A stretch of DNA of 64,000 nt from an uncultured Bacteroides sp. (GTDB taxonomy: Bacteria; Bacteroidota; Bacteroidia; Bacteroidales; Bacteroidaceae): NCBI GenBank assembly GCA_949294185.1, contig CASFGA010000004.1:62001-126000 (forward strand), written 5' to 3'. A program made the translations under genes and the position numbers. Shown piece after piece: positions 26,117 through 34,431 of the stretch (positions within the stretch are counted from its first letter, which is position 1; every line of letters starts with the position of its first letter). The notes under the pieces are model-generated. The model was given only the letters and a program-made list of their open reading frames with translations, was not told the DNA's origin and did no database searches.

Positions 26117-26174
26117 GAGTGGCGGATGTCATCCGCATTCTGTTTTCCCGATAAGGCGATTCATCCGTCCACTC
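26117..26174. repeat. Imperfect inverted repeat after the thioredoxin/DUF1573 gene
   Basis: GAGTGGCGGATG (26117-26128) pairs with CATCCGtCCACTC (26162-26174), 12 pairs with one bulged base, and a smaller GCGGATG/CATCCGC hairpin is nested at its left side. It probably ends the first NVEALA unit, though no T-run follows. Confidence 0.5.
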
Positions 26175-26251
26175 CCTGATGTTCCACCAGATAAAGAAGG
26201 AGGTAACGGCAGCAAAGGTAATGAATAGTTTGAAGACGGGAAAGCCGGATG

Positions 26252-26273
26252 TTTGCCGCTTCGCGGAGCGAGA
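26252..26273 (+). promoter_or_regulatory. Conserved element upstream of NVEALA copy 2
   Basis: TTTGCCGCTTCGCGGAGCGAGA. Related sequences sit upstream of NVEALA copies 3 (27838-27858) and 4 (39711-39731). It includes a small CCGC-TTC-GCGG hairpin here. Promoter, leader structure or duplication footprint are all possible. Confidence 0.45.
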
Positions 26274-26316
26274 TAAAAATTGTATGAATAAATTGATAAA
26301 ACTATTTAATAAAGAT

Positions 26317-26547
26317 ATGAAAAAGAAAATATTGAAAGCCTCATTCGTTGCCGCTTTTGCCATGATTGCGGGTTATGGCGTTTACAATTCACAAAAGGAT
26401 GTCGTATTGTCTGACATAGCATTGGCAAATGTGGAAGCATTGGCTGGTGGAGAAAGCGGTGAAGGTTTTGGTACTGTATCGAAAGATGAATATAGCCATA
26501 CATTGCATTGCAGTGGTACTGGTAGTTTACCTTGTCAATGGCGTTAA
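26317..26547 (+). CDS. NVEALA-family secreted small protein, copy 2
   Basis: 76 residues from ATG 26317. The frame is open from 26179, but the first 46 codons are not gene-like and this start matches copies 3 and 4. Export segment at about 8-24, leader ending ANVEALA at about 36-42, then GGESG and a C-terminal part with two cysteines (CSGTGSLPC). The first 42 residues are nearly identical to copy 3, but the C-terminal parts are unrelated. It is followed by a long wobble-paired hairpin with a T-run and then a beta-propeller lipoprotein gene. Confidence 0.88.
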   Translation: MKKKILKASFVAAFAMIAGYGVYNSQKDVVLSDIALANVEALAGGESGEGFGTVSKDEYSHTLHCSGTGSLPCQWR

Positions 26548-26554
26548 TATTAAT

Positions 26555-26619
26555 AGAATAGGGTGAGAATAGTGATTATTCATTGAAAGAGCTTTTCTTG
26601 CTCTATTCTTTTTCTTTTA
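26555..26619 (+). terminator. Attenuator-like hairpin between NVEALA copy 2 and its lipoprotein
   Basis: Arms 26555-26567 and 26597-26609 pair over 13 positions with three G-U pairs, followed by TTTTCTTTTATT. It is an intrinsic terminator by form, placed inside an apparent two-gene unit, so it may let through only part of the transcripts. Confidence 0.75.
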
Positions 26620-26634
26620 TTAAGGTGAAATAGT

Positions 26635-27792
26635 ATGAAAACCGTAAAGCTTTTATCCCTGCTATTTCTTGTCGTGTTATTTTCATGCGGGGGAAAAAAT
26701 AATGTAAAGGATATTTCCGGACAAGCGGAAAGATTGGATTTCAAACTGGAAACCAATGTAAAACAGTTGGACTTGAGTTACGAGATGACATTTGTCCGAT
26801 TGGAAACGATGGATTCGTGCCTGATAGACAGAATAAGCCAAATTGAATTTAAAGGAGATACGCTTTTTCTTTTAGATGCCAATAAGTCTGCTTTGTTTGC
26901 ATTCAATAAGGAAGGTACTTTCTTGCATGCGGTTGGTAACAAAGGAAATGGACCGGGAGAGTATATTTGGCCATCTTCCATTTATTTGGATATCAGCGGG
27001 AAGATATTGTATGTCGTGGATGCCGGACAGCAAAAAGTGATTGAATATGATTCCGATACATTTGCTTATTTATCGGAACGGAAACTACAATTCGATGCGA
27101 CTTGTGGATGTCCGATTGATAATGGTTATTGGCTTTGGAATGATAGGGGGTATCAGGAGAAAACAGGAAATTTTTATTATCTTTCAACGGATGTGGGGCT
27201 TTCTGTAGAAAAACATTTTTTAGAAAAAGAATTCCAATCCGGTTACATTACAGGTCCGGCGATTTCAATATATCAGATGAACGGAAAGACTTATGGCTAT
27301 ACTCCTTTTTCTCCATTGATATATGAATTTTCATCGGAAAGGGCAATGCCTGTTTATAGTGTAGCTTATGATGACTATACATTCCCTTCCGTAGAATATA
27401 TGAATGAGATAAGCAATAATGGGTCGATGGCTTATTTCAGTAAATTGTCGGAATCAGGTTTTATTTCCTATAATATGGTGATGGGAGTCGACGGGTGCTT
27501 GCTTGTCTGCCCTATGGCTGATGGCATTAAATATATAGGCTTTTATGATTTGAAAAGCGGAAAATCAGATTTCTTGCGCTTGGAGGATTTTGCCGGAGTG
27601 TTGAAATGCGGCGTGTTTGACTATGTGACTTCATCTGTGAAATCAAATTGCTTCATTTTGCCTTTATCGTCAAATTCGTTAAAAGAGCTGGAGCAAGAAG
27701 GCTATGACTATTGTGTAGGTTTGAAAACCTTATTGCCTGAAATATCAGAAGAAGACAATCCGGTTTTATGTATGATGAAAGTAAGAGGTTAA
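26635..27792 (+). CDS. 6-bladed beta-propeller lipoprotein (PLET-type)
   Basis: 385 residues; lipobox VLFSC (Cys18). The start of the mature domain has VRLETMDSCLIDRI, corresponding to the PLETND..LIG.I motif of the Bacteroidales 6-bladed beta-propeller family. Later comes GNKGNGPGEY, the G-x-GP-x-E/Y motif shared with the other propellers here. Function of the family is not established; a surface or periplasmic partner of the preceding NVEALA protein is an inference from repeated gene pairing. The gene is more AT-rich than those at 29.5-39 kb. Confidence 0.87.
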   Translation: MKTVKLLSLLFLVVLFSCGGKNNVKDISGQAERLDFKLETNVKQLDLSYEMTFVRLETMDSCLIDRISQIEFKGDTLFLLDANKSALFAFNKEGTFLHAVGNKGNGPGEYIWPSSIYLDISGKILYVVDAGQQKVIEYDSDTFAYLSERKLQFDATCGCPIDNGYWLWNDRGYQEKTGNFYYLSTDVGLSVEKHFLEKEFQSGYITGPAISIYQMNGKTYGYTPFSPLIYEFSSERAMPVYSVAYDDYTFPSVEYMNEISNNGSMAYFSKLSESGFISYNMVMGVDGCLLVCPMADGIKYIGFYDLKSGKSDFLRLEDFAGVLKCGVFDYVTSSVKSNCFILPLSSNSLKELEQEGYDYCVGLKTLLPEISEEDNPVLCMMKVRG

Positions 27793-27837
27793 ACTGTAGC
27801 AGAAGTAAGAAGAAATAGGAAATACGCAAATCTGCGG

Positions 27838-27858
27838 TTTGTCGTTTCGCAGCGTGAG
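27838..27858 (+). promoter_or_regulatory. Conserved element upstream of NVEALA copy 3
   Basis: TTTGTCGTTTCGCAGCGTGA and one more base; about 15 of 21 positions agree with the element at 26252. It ends 19 bases before the start codon. Confidence 0.45.
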
Positions 27859-27877
27859 TGAATTAAATTAGCTAAAA

Positions 27878-28129
27878 ATGAAAAAGAAAATATTGAAAGC
27901 TTCATTCGTTGCCGCTTTTGCCATGATTGCAGGTTATGGTGTTTGCAATTCACAAAAAGATGTCGTATTGTCTGATGTGGCATTGGCCAATGTGGAAGCA
28001 TTGGCAAGTGGCGAAAGTGGTGCAAAGTGTCCAAATGGATGTTCTGCTATAGGATGGGGAACTACCAAGATTCTTGAGTGTGATTGTAATTATGATCATT
28101 TTTCATCTTGCAATAGGTGGGGATGCTAA
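27878..28129 (+). CDS. NVEALA-family secreted small protein, copy 3 (cysteine-rich)
   Basis: 83 residues. The leader is almost identical to copy 2 at both protein and DNA level (MKKKILKASFVAAFAMIAGY, then ANVEALA), but after SGESG the sequence is entirely different. It has six cysteines in 35 residues (KCPNGC, ECDC, SC, GC). That number suggests several disulphides or metal binding in the mature peptide. A further cysteine in the leader region replaces a tyrosine of copy 2. It is followed by a 15-bp hairpin and a lipoprotein gene. Confidence 0.88.
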   Translation: MKKKILKASFVAAFAMIAGYGVCNSQKDVVLSDVALANVEALASGESGAKCPNGCSAIGWGTTKILECDCNYDHFSSCNRWGC

Positions 28130-28137
28130 TAAATAAT

Positions 28138-28172
28138 AGAATCCTGCTAAAATTATTTTTTAGTAGGATTCT
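28138..28172 (+). terminator. Hairpin between NVEALA copy 3 and its lipoprotein
   Basis: AGAATCCTGCTAAAA (28138-28152) pairs with 28158-28172 over 15 positions with one G-U pair, around five bases. The stem ends in its own T-rich strand and GTTTGATTTTA follows. It is probably a partial terminator or a processing/stability structure. Confidence 0.7.
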
Positions 28173-28194
28173 GTTTGATTTTAAAAACGATGCC

Positions 28195-29235
28195 ATGATT
28201 ATATTCTTTAGTATTTTATTGTTGGTTTTATTATTTCCAGGTTGCAAGCAGAATGCAGATAGAATATACAATCCTGAATTTCAGAAAATCTATAAGATTG
28301 AACCAGATTTTCATAAGATAAATGAAATTATTCGTCCTGTTGATATGATTGTGTTGGATGATTATTTAGTAATTCAGAATGATATATTGCCAAATGAACG
28401 TTGCCTTTTTGTTTATAATTTGGAAACATTGGATTTCTTATATAGTTTCGTCAATTGCGGAAATGGCCCTGAAGAATTTTTGGCTCCTGCTTTGGTGCAA
28501 AATGATAAGGAAAATTTCCTTACATTACTTGATCAAGCTTCGATGAAAGTTATAAAGTACAAGTTGACGGATGAAAAAGCTGAAATTATAAATAAAGATA
28601 GAATAATATTGGATGATAATAGACCGTTACAGGAAGTTTATTATGTAAACGATTCCATACTAATATTTTCAACATTAGATAATGAATTGAAATCTTATAG
28701 CATCAAGAATCATAAGATTATAGATACTTATAAGTTTTCATCAAATTTAAAACATCTAATGGATAAAGATTACAACAAAAGCTTTGATAAATATCATTTT
28801 TCTTACAATAATAATAAAGTAGCTCTTGGATTCAATTTCTTTAATAAAATTCTGATTGGTGAGGTCGGGGAAGATGGCAGTATTAATTTAGATGAAACAG
28901 AGTATTTGGTAAATTCACCTTTGGAACCAAGTTTGTATGATAATAGGTATTATTATATGTACACATTGTTGTCTGATAAATATTTGTTCGCTCAATATGT
29001 TGGTTATATGTTTAGGGATTTACAACCGTTCCCTCTAAATATGAATAAAAGAAAGTTTGACATGTTATTGGAAGTATATACATTAGATAAAAAAGCTATT
29101 TGTTGTTTAGATTTACAGCATGATATTCTTCGTTGTAAAATAGATGAAAAGCATAATAAAATATATACTTGGAATATGCTTGAGGATTTTGATAAAATAA
29201 TAATTTATGATTATTCAAAAATCTGTTTTTGGTGA
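28195..29235 (+). CDS. BF3164-like beta-propeller lipoprotein, very AT-rich
   Basis: 346 residues from ATG 28195. The frame is open from 28117, but that would overlap the NVEALA gene and the hairpin and would bury the signal peptide. Lipobox LLFPGC (Cys17). It contains VNCGNGPEEF, the shared G-x-GP-x-E motif. Base composition is clearly more AT-rich than neighbours, with many AAT, AAA and ATA codons, which suggests a different origin or recent exchange. Function unknown; paired with NVEALA copy 3. Confidence 0.85.
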   Translation: MIIFFSILLLVLLFPGCKQNADRIYNPEFQKIYKIEPDFHKINEIIRPVDMIVLDDYLVIQNDILPNERCLFVYNLETLDFLYSFVNCGNGPEEFLAPALVQNDKENFLTLLDQASMKVIKYKLTDEKAEIINKDRIILDDNRPLQEVYYVNDSILIFSTLDNELKSYSIKNHKIIDTYKFSSNLKHLMDKDYNKSFDKYHFSYNNNKVALGFNFFNKILIGEVGEDGSINLDETEYLVNSPLEPSLYDNRYYYMYTLLSDKYLFAQYVGYMFRDLQPFPLNMNKRKFDMLLEVYTLDKKAICCLDLQHDILRCKIDEKHNKIYTWNMLEDFDKIIIYDYSKICFW

Positions 29236-29344
29236 AGGTTAATTCTTCATAACACATCAGGAAATGAGGAAAAACGGTTGCTTCGAAAAACGGTTTGTCC
29301 GTTGAGGAGCAATCGCTGTAATAAATATAAAATGAAAAATGGTT

Positions 29345-29515
29345 ATGAAAGCTATAGGCAAAATCAGTATGGCCGCATTGTCTTTCCTGTGCGTGGCCTG
29401 TTCTCAAAAGGGCAATTATCCGGGTGCAACGAGGATTGAATGGACTGACTTCCCCGAACAAAGGACATTCATATCGTGGAATTTTCGTTATAAATGTTTT
29501 TGCATATTGTCATGA
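29345..29515 (+). CDS. Short lipoprotein ORF (56 aa), ATGA-overlapping the next gene
   Basis: MKAIGKISMAALSFLCVACS is a good lipoprotein signal with lipobox CVAC (Cys19). About 37 residues follow (QKGNYPGATRIEWTD...). Its TGA (29513-29515) overlaps the ATG of the next propeller gene (29512) in the ATGA arrangement typical of coupled translation. It may be a real small lipoprotein or the surviving front end of a decayed propeller gene. Confidence 0.6.
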   Translation: MKAIGKISMAALSFLCVACSQKGNYPGATRIEWTDFPEQRTFISWNFRYKCFCILS

Positions 29516-30627
29516 AGTATTTCGTTTGTTTGGCTGCTTTTGTTCTTTTCTCGTGCTCGGAGCATGTGAAGCAGCCGGAAGCCATTTTTCAGCATGAAGG
29601 CTGTATGGAGTTGCAGCGGGAGGCGGTGAAGCTGTCGTCGGTTTTTCCGGACTGCCGCCTGATACCGTTGGAAACGAACGACTCGTCACTGATAGGAGGG
29701 GTTGGAAATAAGGTGGTGCAGCGTGACTCGATGTTTTATGTGGCATCGGAGAACTCGGTGCTGTGTTTCGATGACGACGGAAGCTTTGTCCGAAGGATTG
29801 ACCGGCGGGGAGAAGGGCCGGAAGACTATGTGGAGATAGCGGACTTTGATGTGATAGTTTCGGCCGACGGAAGGAAAGAGCTGTGGATATCCGGGGTGAA
29901 CGGGATAAAGGTGTATGACGCATCGTCCGGCGATTATGTGAAAAGCATTCCAGTGGGCGTATATGTCCACCAGTTCAAGTATGTGGATGCCAACACGCTG
30001 CTGGTGATCAGTTCGGATGACCGGATTTTCCATGTGTGCGACTCGACCGGAGCGGTTCGCCGGAGCTTTATGGAAAAAGACTTGGCCAATTCGGTACACA
30101 AGTACAACCAGTTCTTCACCTGGCAGAACAAGGTCGGCTATCAGTTGGGAGATACGCAGACGGCGATTGTCTATGATGTGCAGACGGATTCATGCAGCCT
30201 GCAGCCGATACTTCCGGCGGCGGACGGTGTGCTGACTCCGGAGGTAAGCCGTGCTTATTATGACAAATACGGCTATGAGGAGCAATATCCCCGACTGATG
30301 AAAGACTATACGCTGCTTTCCACTGTCCGTATGCTGGATAAGGGGGCGGCCTTTGTCTGGATGGCTCCGGAGAAGAATTATCTGCTGACGCTGCTGTCGC
30401 CTTCCGGCTGCCGCACTTATCCGTTTTCTCGGATAGACAATGATGTCTGTGCTACAGCCGGCACCCGTTTTCTTGCCACGCTGATTTGCTGCGAGAGCGA
30501 CAGAAAGTCTGTGCTGCTGTTTCAGATACCTGCGGAAAGCCGTAGCGAAGACGGGTTGGATGAAGATAACTTCTGGCTGCTTGAGGCAAGTCTTGGAGAC
30601 GGTGGACAGGCGGGTGTTTTTTGGTAA
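29512..30627 (+). CDS. 6-bladed beta-propeller lipoprotein (PLET-type)
   Basis: 371 residues from ATG 29512. An in-frame ATG at 29494 exists, but the overlap with the short ORF and the signal peptide favour 29512. Lipobox VLFSC (Cys15). It has RLIPLETNDSSLIGGVGNKV, the best copy in the window of the family's opening motif, then DRRGEGPEDY. Base composition is balanced to GC-rich, unlike the preceding gene. It is probably translated together with the short lipoprotein ORF. Confidence 0.87.
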   Translation: MKYFVCLAAFVLFSCSEHVKQPEAIFQHEGCMELQREAVKLSSVFPDCRLIPLETNDSSLIGGVGNKVVQRDSMFYVASENSVLCFDDDGSFVRRIDRRGEGPEDYVEIADFDVIVSADGRKELWISGVNGIKVYDASSGDYVKSIPVGVYVHQFKYVDANTLLVISSDDRIFHVCDSTGAVRRSFMEKDLANSVHKYNQFFTWQNKVGYQLGDTQTAIVYDVQTDSCSLQPILPAADGVLTPEVSRAYYDKYGYEEQYPRLMKDYTLLSTVRMLDKGAAFVWMAPEKNYLLTLLSPSGCRTYPFSRIDNDVCATAGTRFLATLICCESDRKSVLLFQIPAESRSEDGLDEDNFWLLEASLGDGGQAGVFW

Positions 30628-30890
30628 GGAGACAAATGCCGGTTGATATTGTAAACCGGTCGTCTTGTCGGGAGCAGACAGTCGTTCGGAGGCTTAAAAT
30701 TTGTGAAGCGGACTATTCTGCCAGTTTTTTGGACGATATTGTCATTGTTAAGACAAAGCTAAGGTTCGGGCATCCGGCTTAGAAGTTTCTAAGTCAAAAA
30801 TTAAGAAAGAATTAAGACAGAATGTTTGGAGATGTGTGGAGCAGGCTTTTCCTTTGCATACATTGGTTGAATGACAAAATGAATGGAACT

Positions 30891-32045
30891 ATGAAAAATT
30901 TACTTTGGATTGCAGCGATACTTCTTGCCTCCTGCGCGGGCAAGAAGTTGGACGAGGGAATTCTGACAGGCCAGCCGGTAGATCTGGATCCGTCGGCCCG
31001 GCTTGTGGCTTCAGCACTGTTTGACACGATAGAATATGTGCCATTGGAAACGAATGACACTTTTCTGGTTGGCTACATCGAGCGTCCCAAGCTGGCGGGG
31101 GATGACATCTGCTTCATCTCCGACAAATCGTTCTATATGTTCGATGCAGAGACGGGTAAGGGCAGGCTGAAACTGTCGCGTCTGGGGATGGGCCCGGGCG
31201 AATACCAGTCCCTGTCCGACGCGCTTGTTGACCCCGTTTCGGGCGACATAGAGCTGCTCGACAACAACCGCAGGCAGATTCTTGTGTATGATTCCGCAGG
31301 CAGCTACAAACGTTCGCTCTCTCTGCCGTTCATGCCGTTCGGCTTTGCGAAGTCCGGCGCGGGCGACTACTGGTTTTACAACAACAATCTGGTGTCCGAC
31401 ATCAGCCGCCACAGGCTGGTGCGCTATGATACGGAGGCAGGGCGTGTGACTGGAGAACATTTCCCGATAGACGACCATGTGGCAGGCTATTTCTTTGTGG
31501 TGGATGACAATAACTTTGCCGTGTCGGACGGCAGCCTGTATTACATGGCCTCCCCATCCGACACGCTTTACCGGCTGGGCGAAAAAGTTTCTCCCGTGTA
31601 CCGGTTGGGACTGGACAAGTACCGGGTTCCGGCAGACTTCTGGAAGGCGAACTACAGCGACATCATGGAATTTGTCACCGCGGCGAACAGCCATGACTAT
31701 GTATATTCCATTACGAACTTTTCGCTGAACCCTCAGGCCGTCATGGTCTCGTTTATGCTGAAAGACCGGCTTTATTGGAGTTTTTATTCGGTTGTGGAAG
31801 GGAAGGCCTACACCGCCAGTTCCTTGTATGACGACTTTCACTTTACCGAAAGCCTCGCCTTGTCTCCCGCCAGCATGACTTACGTGATGGACGATGAATG
31901 CCTGTACTGCCTCATGTCGAGTGACCAGTTCTTGGAGTTGGCCGAGAACGCCAAGTCGCCGGTTATAGAAAACCTAATCAGACAGTATGATGTAACGGAA
32001 CAGTCTAACCCAATATTGATGAAATGCAGATTAAAGGTAGATTGA
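30891..32045 (+). CDS. 6-bladed beta-propeller lipoprotein (PLET-type)
   Basis: 384 residues from ATG 30891. Longer starts at 30822 and 30879 would put hydrophilic residues before the signal. Lipobox LLASC (Cys15). EYVPLETNDTFLVGYI and SRLGMGPGEYQ mark the propeller family. It lies 263 bases after the previous gene with no consensus promoter or clear terminator seen between; a 48-codon open frame there has no gene-like features. Function unknown. Confidence 0.87.
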   Translation: MKNLLWIAAILLASCAGKKLDEGILTGQPVDLDPSARLVASALFDTIEYVPLETNDTFLVGYIERPKLAGDDICFISDKSFYMFDAETGKGRLKLSRLGMGPGEYQSLSDALVDPVSGDIELLDNNRRQILVYDSAGSYKRSLSLPFMPFGFAKSGAGDYWFYNNNLVSDISRHRLVRYDTEAGRVTGEHFPIDDHVAGYFFVVDDNNFAVSDGSLYYMASPSDTLYRLGEKVSPVYRLGLDKYRVPADFWKANYSDIMEFVTAANSHDYVYSITNFSLNPQAVMVSFMLKDRLYWSFYSVVEGKAYTASSLYDDFHFTESLALSPASMTYVMDDECLYCLMSSDQFLELAENAKSPVIENLIRQYDVTEQSNPILMKCRLKVD

Positions 32046-32149
32046 CAGAAATATTATTGGCTTTGTGCTGTATAGGAATGTCCGTTCTTTATTTTGACAA
32101 ATGGGATTGTAAATAAACAAACATCGGATTGTTTTGGATGAAAAATATT

Positions 32150-33244
32150 ATGAAACACAAGATTGGATTTTTCACCTTGCTGTCGGCTCTTGTGCTGATG
32201 GGAGGCAGTTGTACTTCAAGAGAGGAGAGGACGGGAGATGTAGTCTTTACCCGTGCGGATTTTAAGGAAACGAAGGCACTGACGGATGCGGAAGAAATAG
32301 AGATAGACAGTCTGCTTTATCCGGCTTCTTTCCGGGTGCTGGATGATACGGTTCTGGTGGTGGGCAATCAGCCGGTCTGTGAATATCAGCTGGAACTGTA
32401 TTCGCTCAACACGCTTCAGCCGCTGGCGCAACTGGTGCGGAAAGGAAACGGGCCGGAAGAAATGCTGTCGTGTGGACTGTGTCTCAACTCAAACTGCAGC
32501 CGCGACTTTTATCTGAGAGACATGGCTACGCAGACCTGCTATGCCGTAAATCTGGATTCACTATTGAAGCGCCGTCGCTTTGTTCCTCAGGCCTCGTTCA
32601 GATATTCCTCGGAAGTCCTGATGACATCCGATGTTTATGATCGTGATCCGGCTCATTATGTGGGCTGCCACATGTGGTATTCTCCGGACGAACGCTACAG
32701 CAACGGCGTAGAGGCTCCTTTTGCGGTTTTCAGGAAAGGAGAGGAAAGCGGGAAAGACATGTTCTCCTACCAGTATTTCACGGGTGAAGTGTTGGGGGCT
32801 TGCCTGTTCCCTAACCGTGAGGACGGCACTTTGTGGGCTGCGGACATGCACCGTGACCGGATTAGCGTATATGATGACTCGCTGAATGTGGTCTTTACAT
32901 TGACCGGGCCGGATCATTTCCAGATGGGCTATGAGGTTATCCAGTCGAATTCACCGATTCCCTTTGTCAGTTTCACCGGGGGGCGTAACATTCATGCCTA
33001 TGTCGACTATTTCTTGACGGACAAGCATATTTATTTGCTTTATGAAGGGACGGAACATTTCGATCCCATGCAGCTTTCCCCAGTTGAAATGTTCAAGCTT
33101 GACTACAAGGGAAATCTGCTCTGTCGCTATCAGTTCGACCGTTATGTCTATTCCATTTCTGTCGACCGCAGTGAACAGCATCTTTACTGTGCTTCCCGCA
33201 AGACTTTGGAAGAGCCTCCTGTTGTCTTGAAATATGCTCTGTAG
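32150..33244 (+). CDS. BF3164-like beta-propeller lipoprotein
   Basis: 364 residues from ATG 32150; ATG 32138 is an alternative. Signal MKHKIGFFTLLSALVLMGGS with lipobox cysteine 21. VRKGNGPEEM carries the G-x-GP-x-E motif. The strand-rich mature part includes several aromatic repeat positions typical of propellers. It is part of the same-strand series of lipoproteins with short gaps. No function can be assigned beyond envelope lipoprotein. Confidence 0.83.
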   Translation: MKHKIGFFTLLSALVLMGGSCTSREERTGDVVFTRADFKETKALTDAEEIEIDSLLYPASFRVLDDTVLVVGNQPVCEYQLELYSLNTLQPLAQLVRKGNGPEEMLSCGLCLNSNCSRDFYLRDMATQTCYAVNLDSLLKRRRFVPQASFRYSSEVLMTSDVYDRDPAHYVGCHMWYSPDERYSNGVEAPFAVFRKGEESGKDMFSYQYFTGEVLGACLFPNREDGTLWAADMHRDRISVYDDSLNVVFTLTGPDHFQMGYEVIQSNSPIPFVSFTGGRNIHAYVDYFLTDKHIYLLYEGTEHFDPMQLSPVEMFKLDYKGNLLCRYQFDRYVYSISVDRSEQHLYCASRKTLEEPPVVLKYAL

Positions 33245-33380
33245 CGTGTAGGGCGCTTTGAAGCGTGGTGAGAACGGGCTGAGATAATTCATGATATAGG
33301 CTGTTGACTGAAAAAGACAATGTGAGTTGACAGTGGATAGATGAATGGAATGATGAAGATTTAAATCAATGTAGAAGAGA

Positions 33381-34403
33381 ATGAAAGGAATTCCATATCT
33401 TTTAAGTATGCTTCTGTTTGTCAGCTGTGGGCGACTGACAGATCCGCATAAAGAGTATGACGCGGAAAGCCATGTCGTGGATGTGGCTAAGCGTATAAAG
33501 AATATAGACATAAGCGAAAAGGAGATTTCCGTATTCGGAACGCCTTATATATTGAATGATTATCTGATAATAAGTGACTATAAGTCTCCGGACAAACTCA
33601 TTCATATATTTGACAAGAATACCTTTTCCTACCTTACGAGTGTGGGGGAATGGGGAGAAGGCCCGGGAGAAATTGCCAATATGGGGAGTGTTGTGCCCGA
33701 TGAATCTGACAATACTTTTTATGTGATAGATTACGGTCGTCAGCGCATACTGAGTTATCCGATGGATAGTGTCTTGCAGAATGCACTTTATCGGCCAGTC
33801 GAGAAGTCAGCTATAGACAAGGTTGAGTTTCCAAGCAATTTCCAGTATATAAACGATACGCTTTCTTATGCGTTGTTTATTAGACAATTGGAGAACGGGG
33901 ATTACAAGCCTGTTGCCGCAAAATGGAACATGAAGACAGGGCATAAGGATTTTATGGATTATGCAGGTCATCCCCAGATAGAGAGGAAGCGGGTGAGCTT
34001 TTCCGCATCGGTGGAACACGGGCTGTATGTGGAGGCGTACTGGTATCATGATTTGTTGAGTCTGTGCTCGTTGGACGGCAGTTTGAAATATAACTTGTAT
34101 GGCAGAAGATGGAATGCGCGAACCTCAAATGATAACCGTTATTTCAGGAATGTAGCCTTTTGTGGCGACAGGATTGTGGTGAGTTACTTGGGGGATACTC
34201 GCTTGTCGGAACAGCAAAGAAGCATACGGGTGAATTATCCGACCAAGTTGCTGGTTTTTGACTTGGAGGGTAATCATCTGTCAACATTAGAGACTGAACG
34301 TCCTATCATTACATTCTGTTTTGATCAGGGTAATAATCGGTTGATAATGGCCTGTGAGGACGAAAGGCAGTTCGGGTATCTGGATTTGGATGGATTGATG
34401 TGA
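33381..34403 (+). CDS. BF3164-like beta-propeller lipoprotein
   Basis: 340 residues; signal MKGIPYLLSMLLFVSC (Cys16). GEWGEGPGEI is the shared motif near residue 90. The C-terminal part (RPIITFCFDQGNNRLIMAC) resembles the closing strand of the other copies, in which the lipoprotein ends by describing the last blade. It lies 28 bases before the next lipoprotein gene, so it is probably co-transcribed with it. Confidence 0.84.
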   Translation: MKGIPYLLSMLLFVSCGRLTDPHKEYDAESHVVDVAKRIKNIDISEKEISVFGTPYILNDYLIISDYKSPDKLIHIFDKNTFSYLTSVGEWGEGPGEIANMGSVVPDESDNTFYVIDYGRQRILSYPMDSVLQNALYRPVEKSAIDKVEFPSNFQYINDTLSYALFIRQLENGDYKPVAAKWNMKTGHKDFMDYAGHPQIERKRVSFSASVEHGLYVEAYWYHDLLSLCSLDGSLKYNLYGRRWNARTSNDNRYFRNVAFCGDRIVVSYLGDTRLSEQQRSIRVNYPTKLLVFDLEGNHLSTLETERPIITFCFDQGNNRLIMACEDERQFGYLDLDGLM

Positions 34404-34431
34404 TGGGAAAGTAAATGTTGGATAGGAAATT

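Noticed and set aside
28117..28194. Upstream start of the lipoprotein at 28195
   Set aside because: It would overlap the NVEALA copy 3 end and a 15-bp hairpin, and would bury the lipoprotein signal.
30754..30761. TAGCTTTG on the minus strand, a possible antisense promoter
   Set aside because: No minus-strand gene or structured RNA lies downstream; an 8-base match occurs by chance often.
30635..30781. 48-codon open frame between two propeller genes
   Set aside because: No signal peptide, motif or ribosome-binding context.
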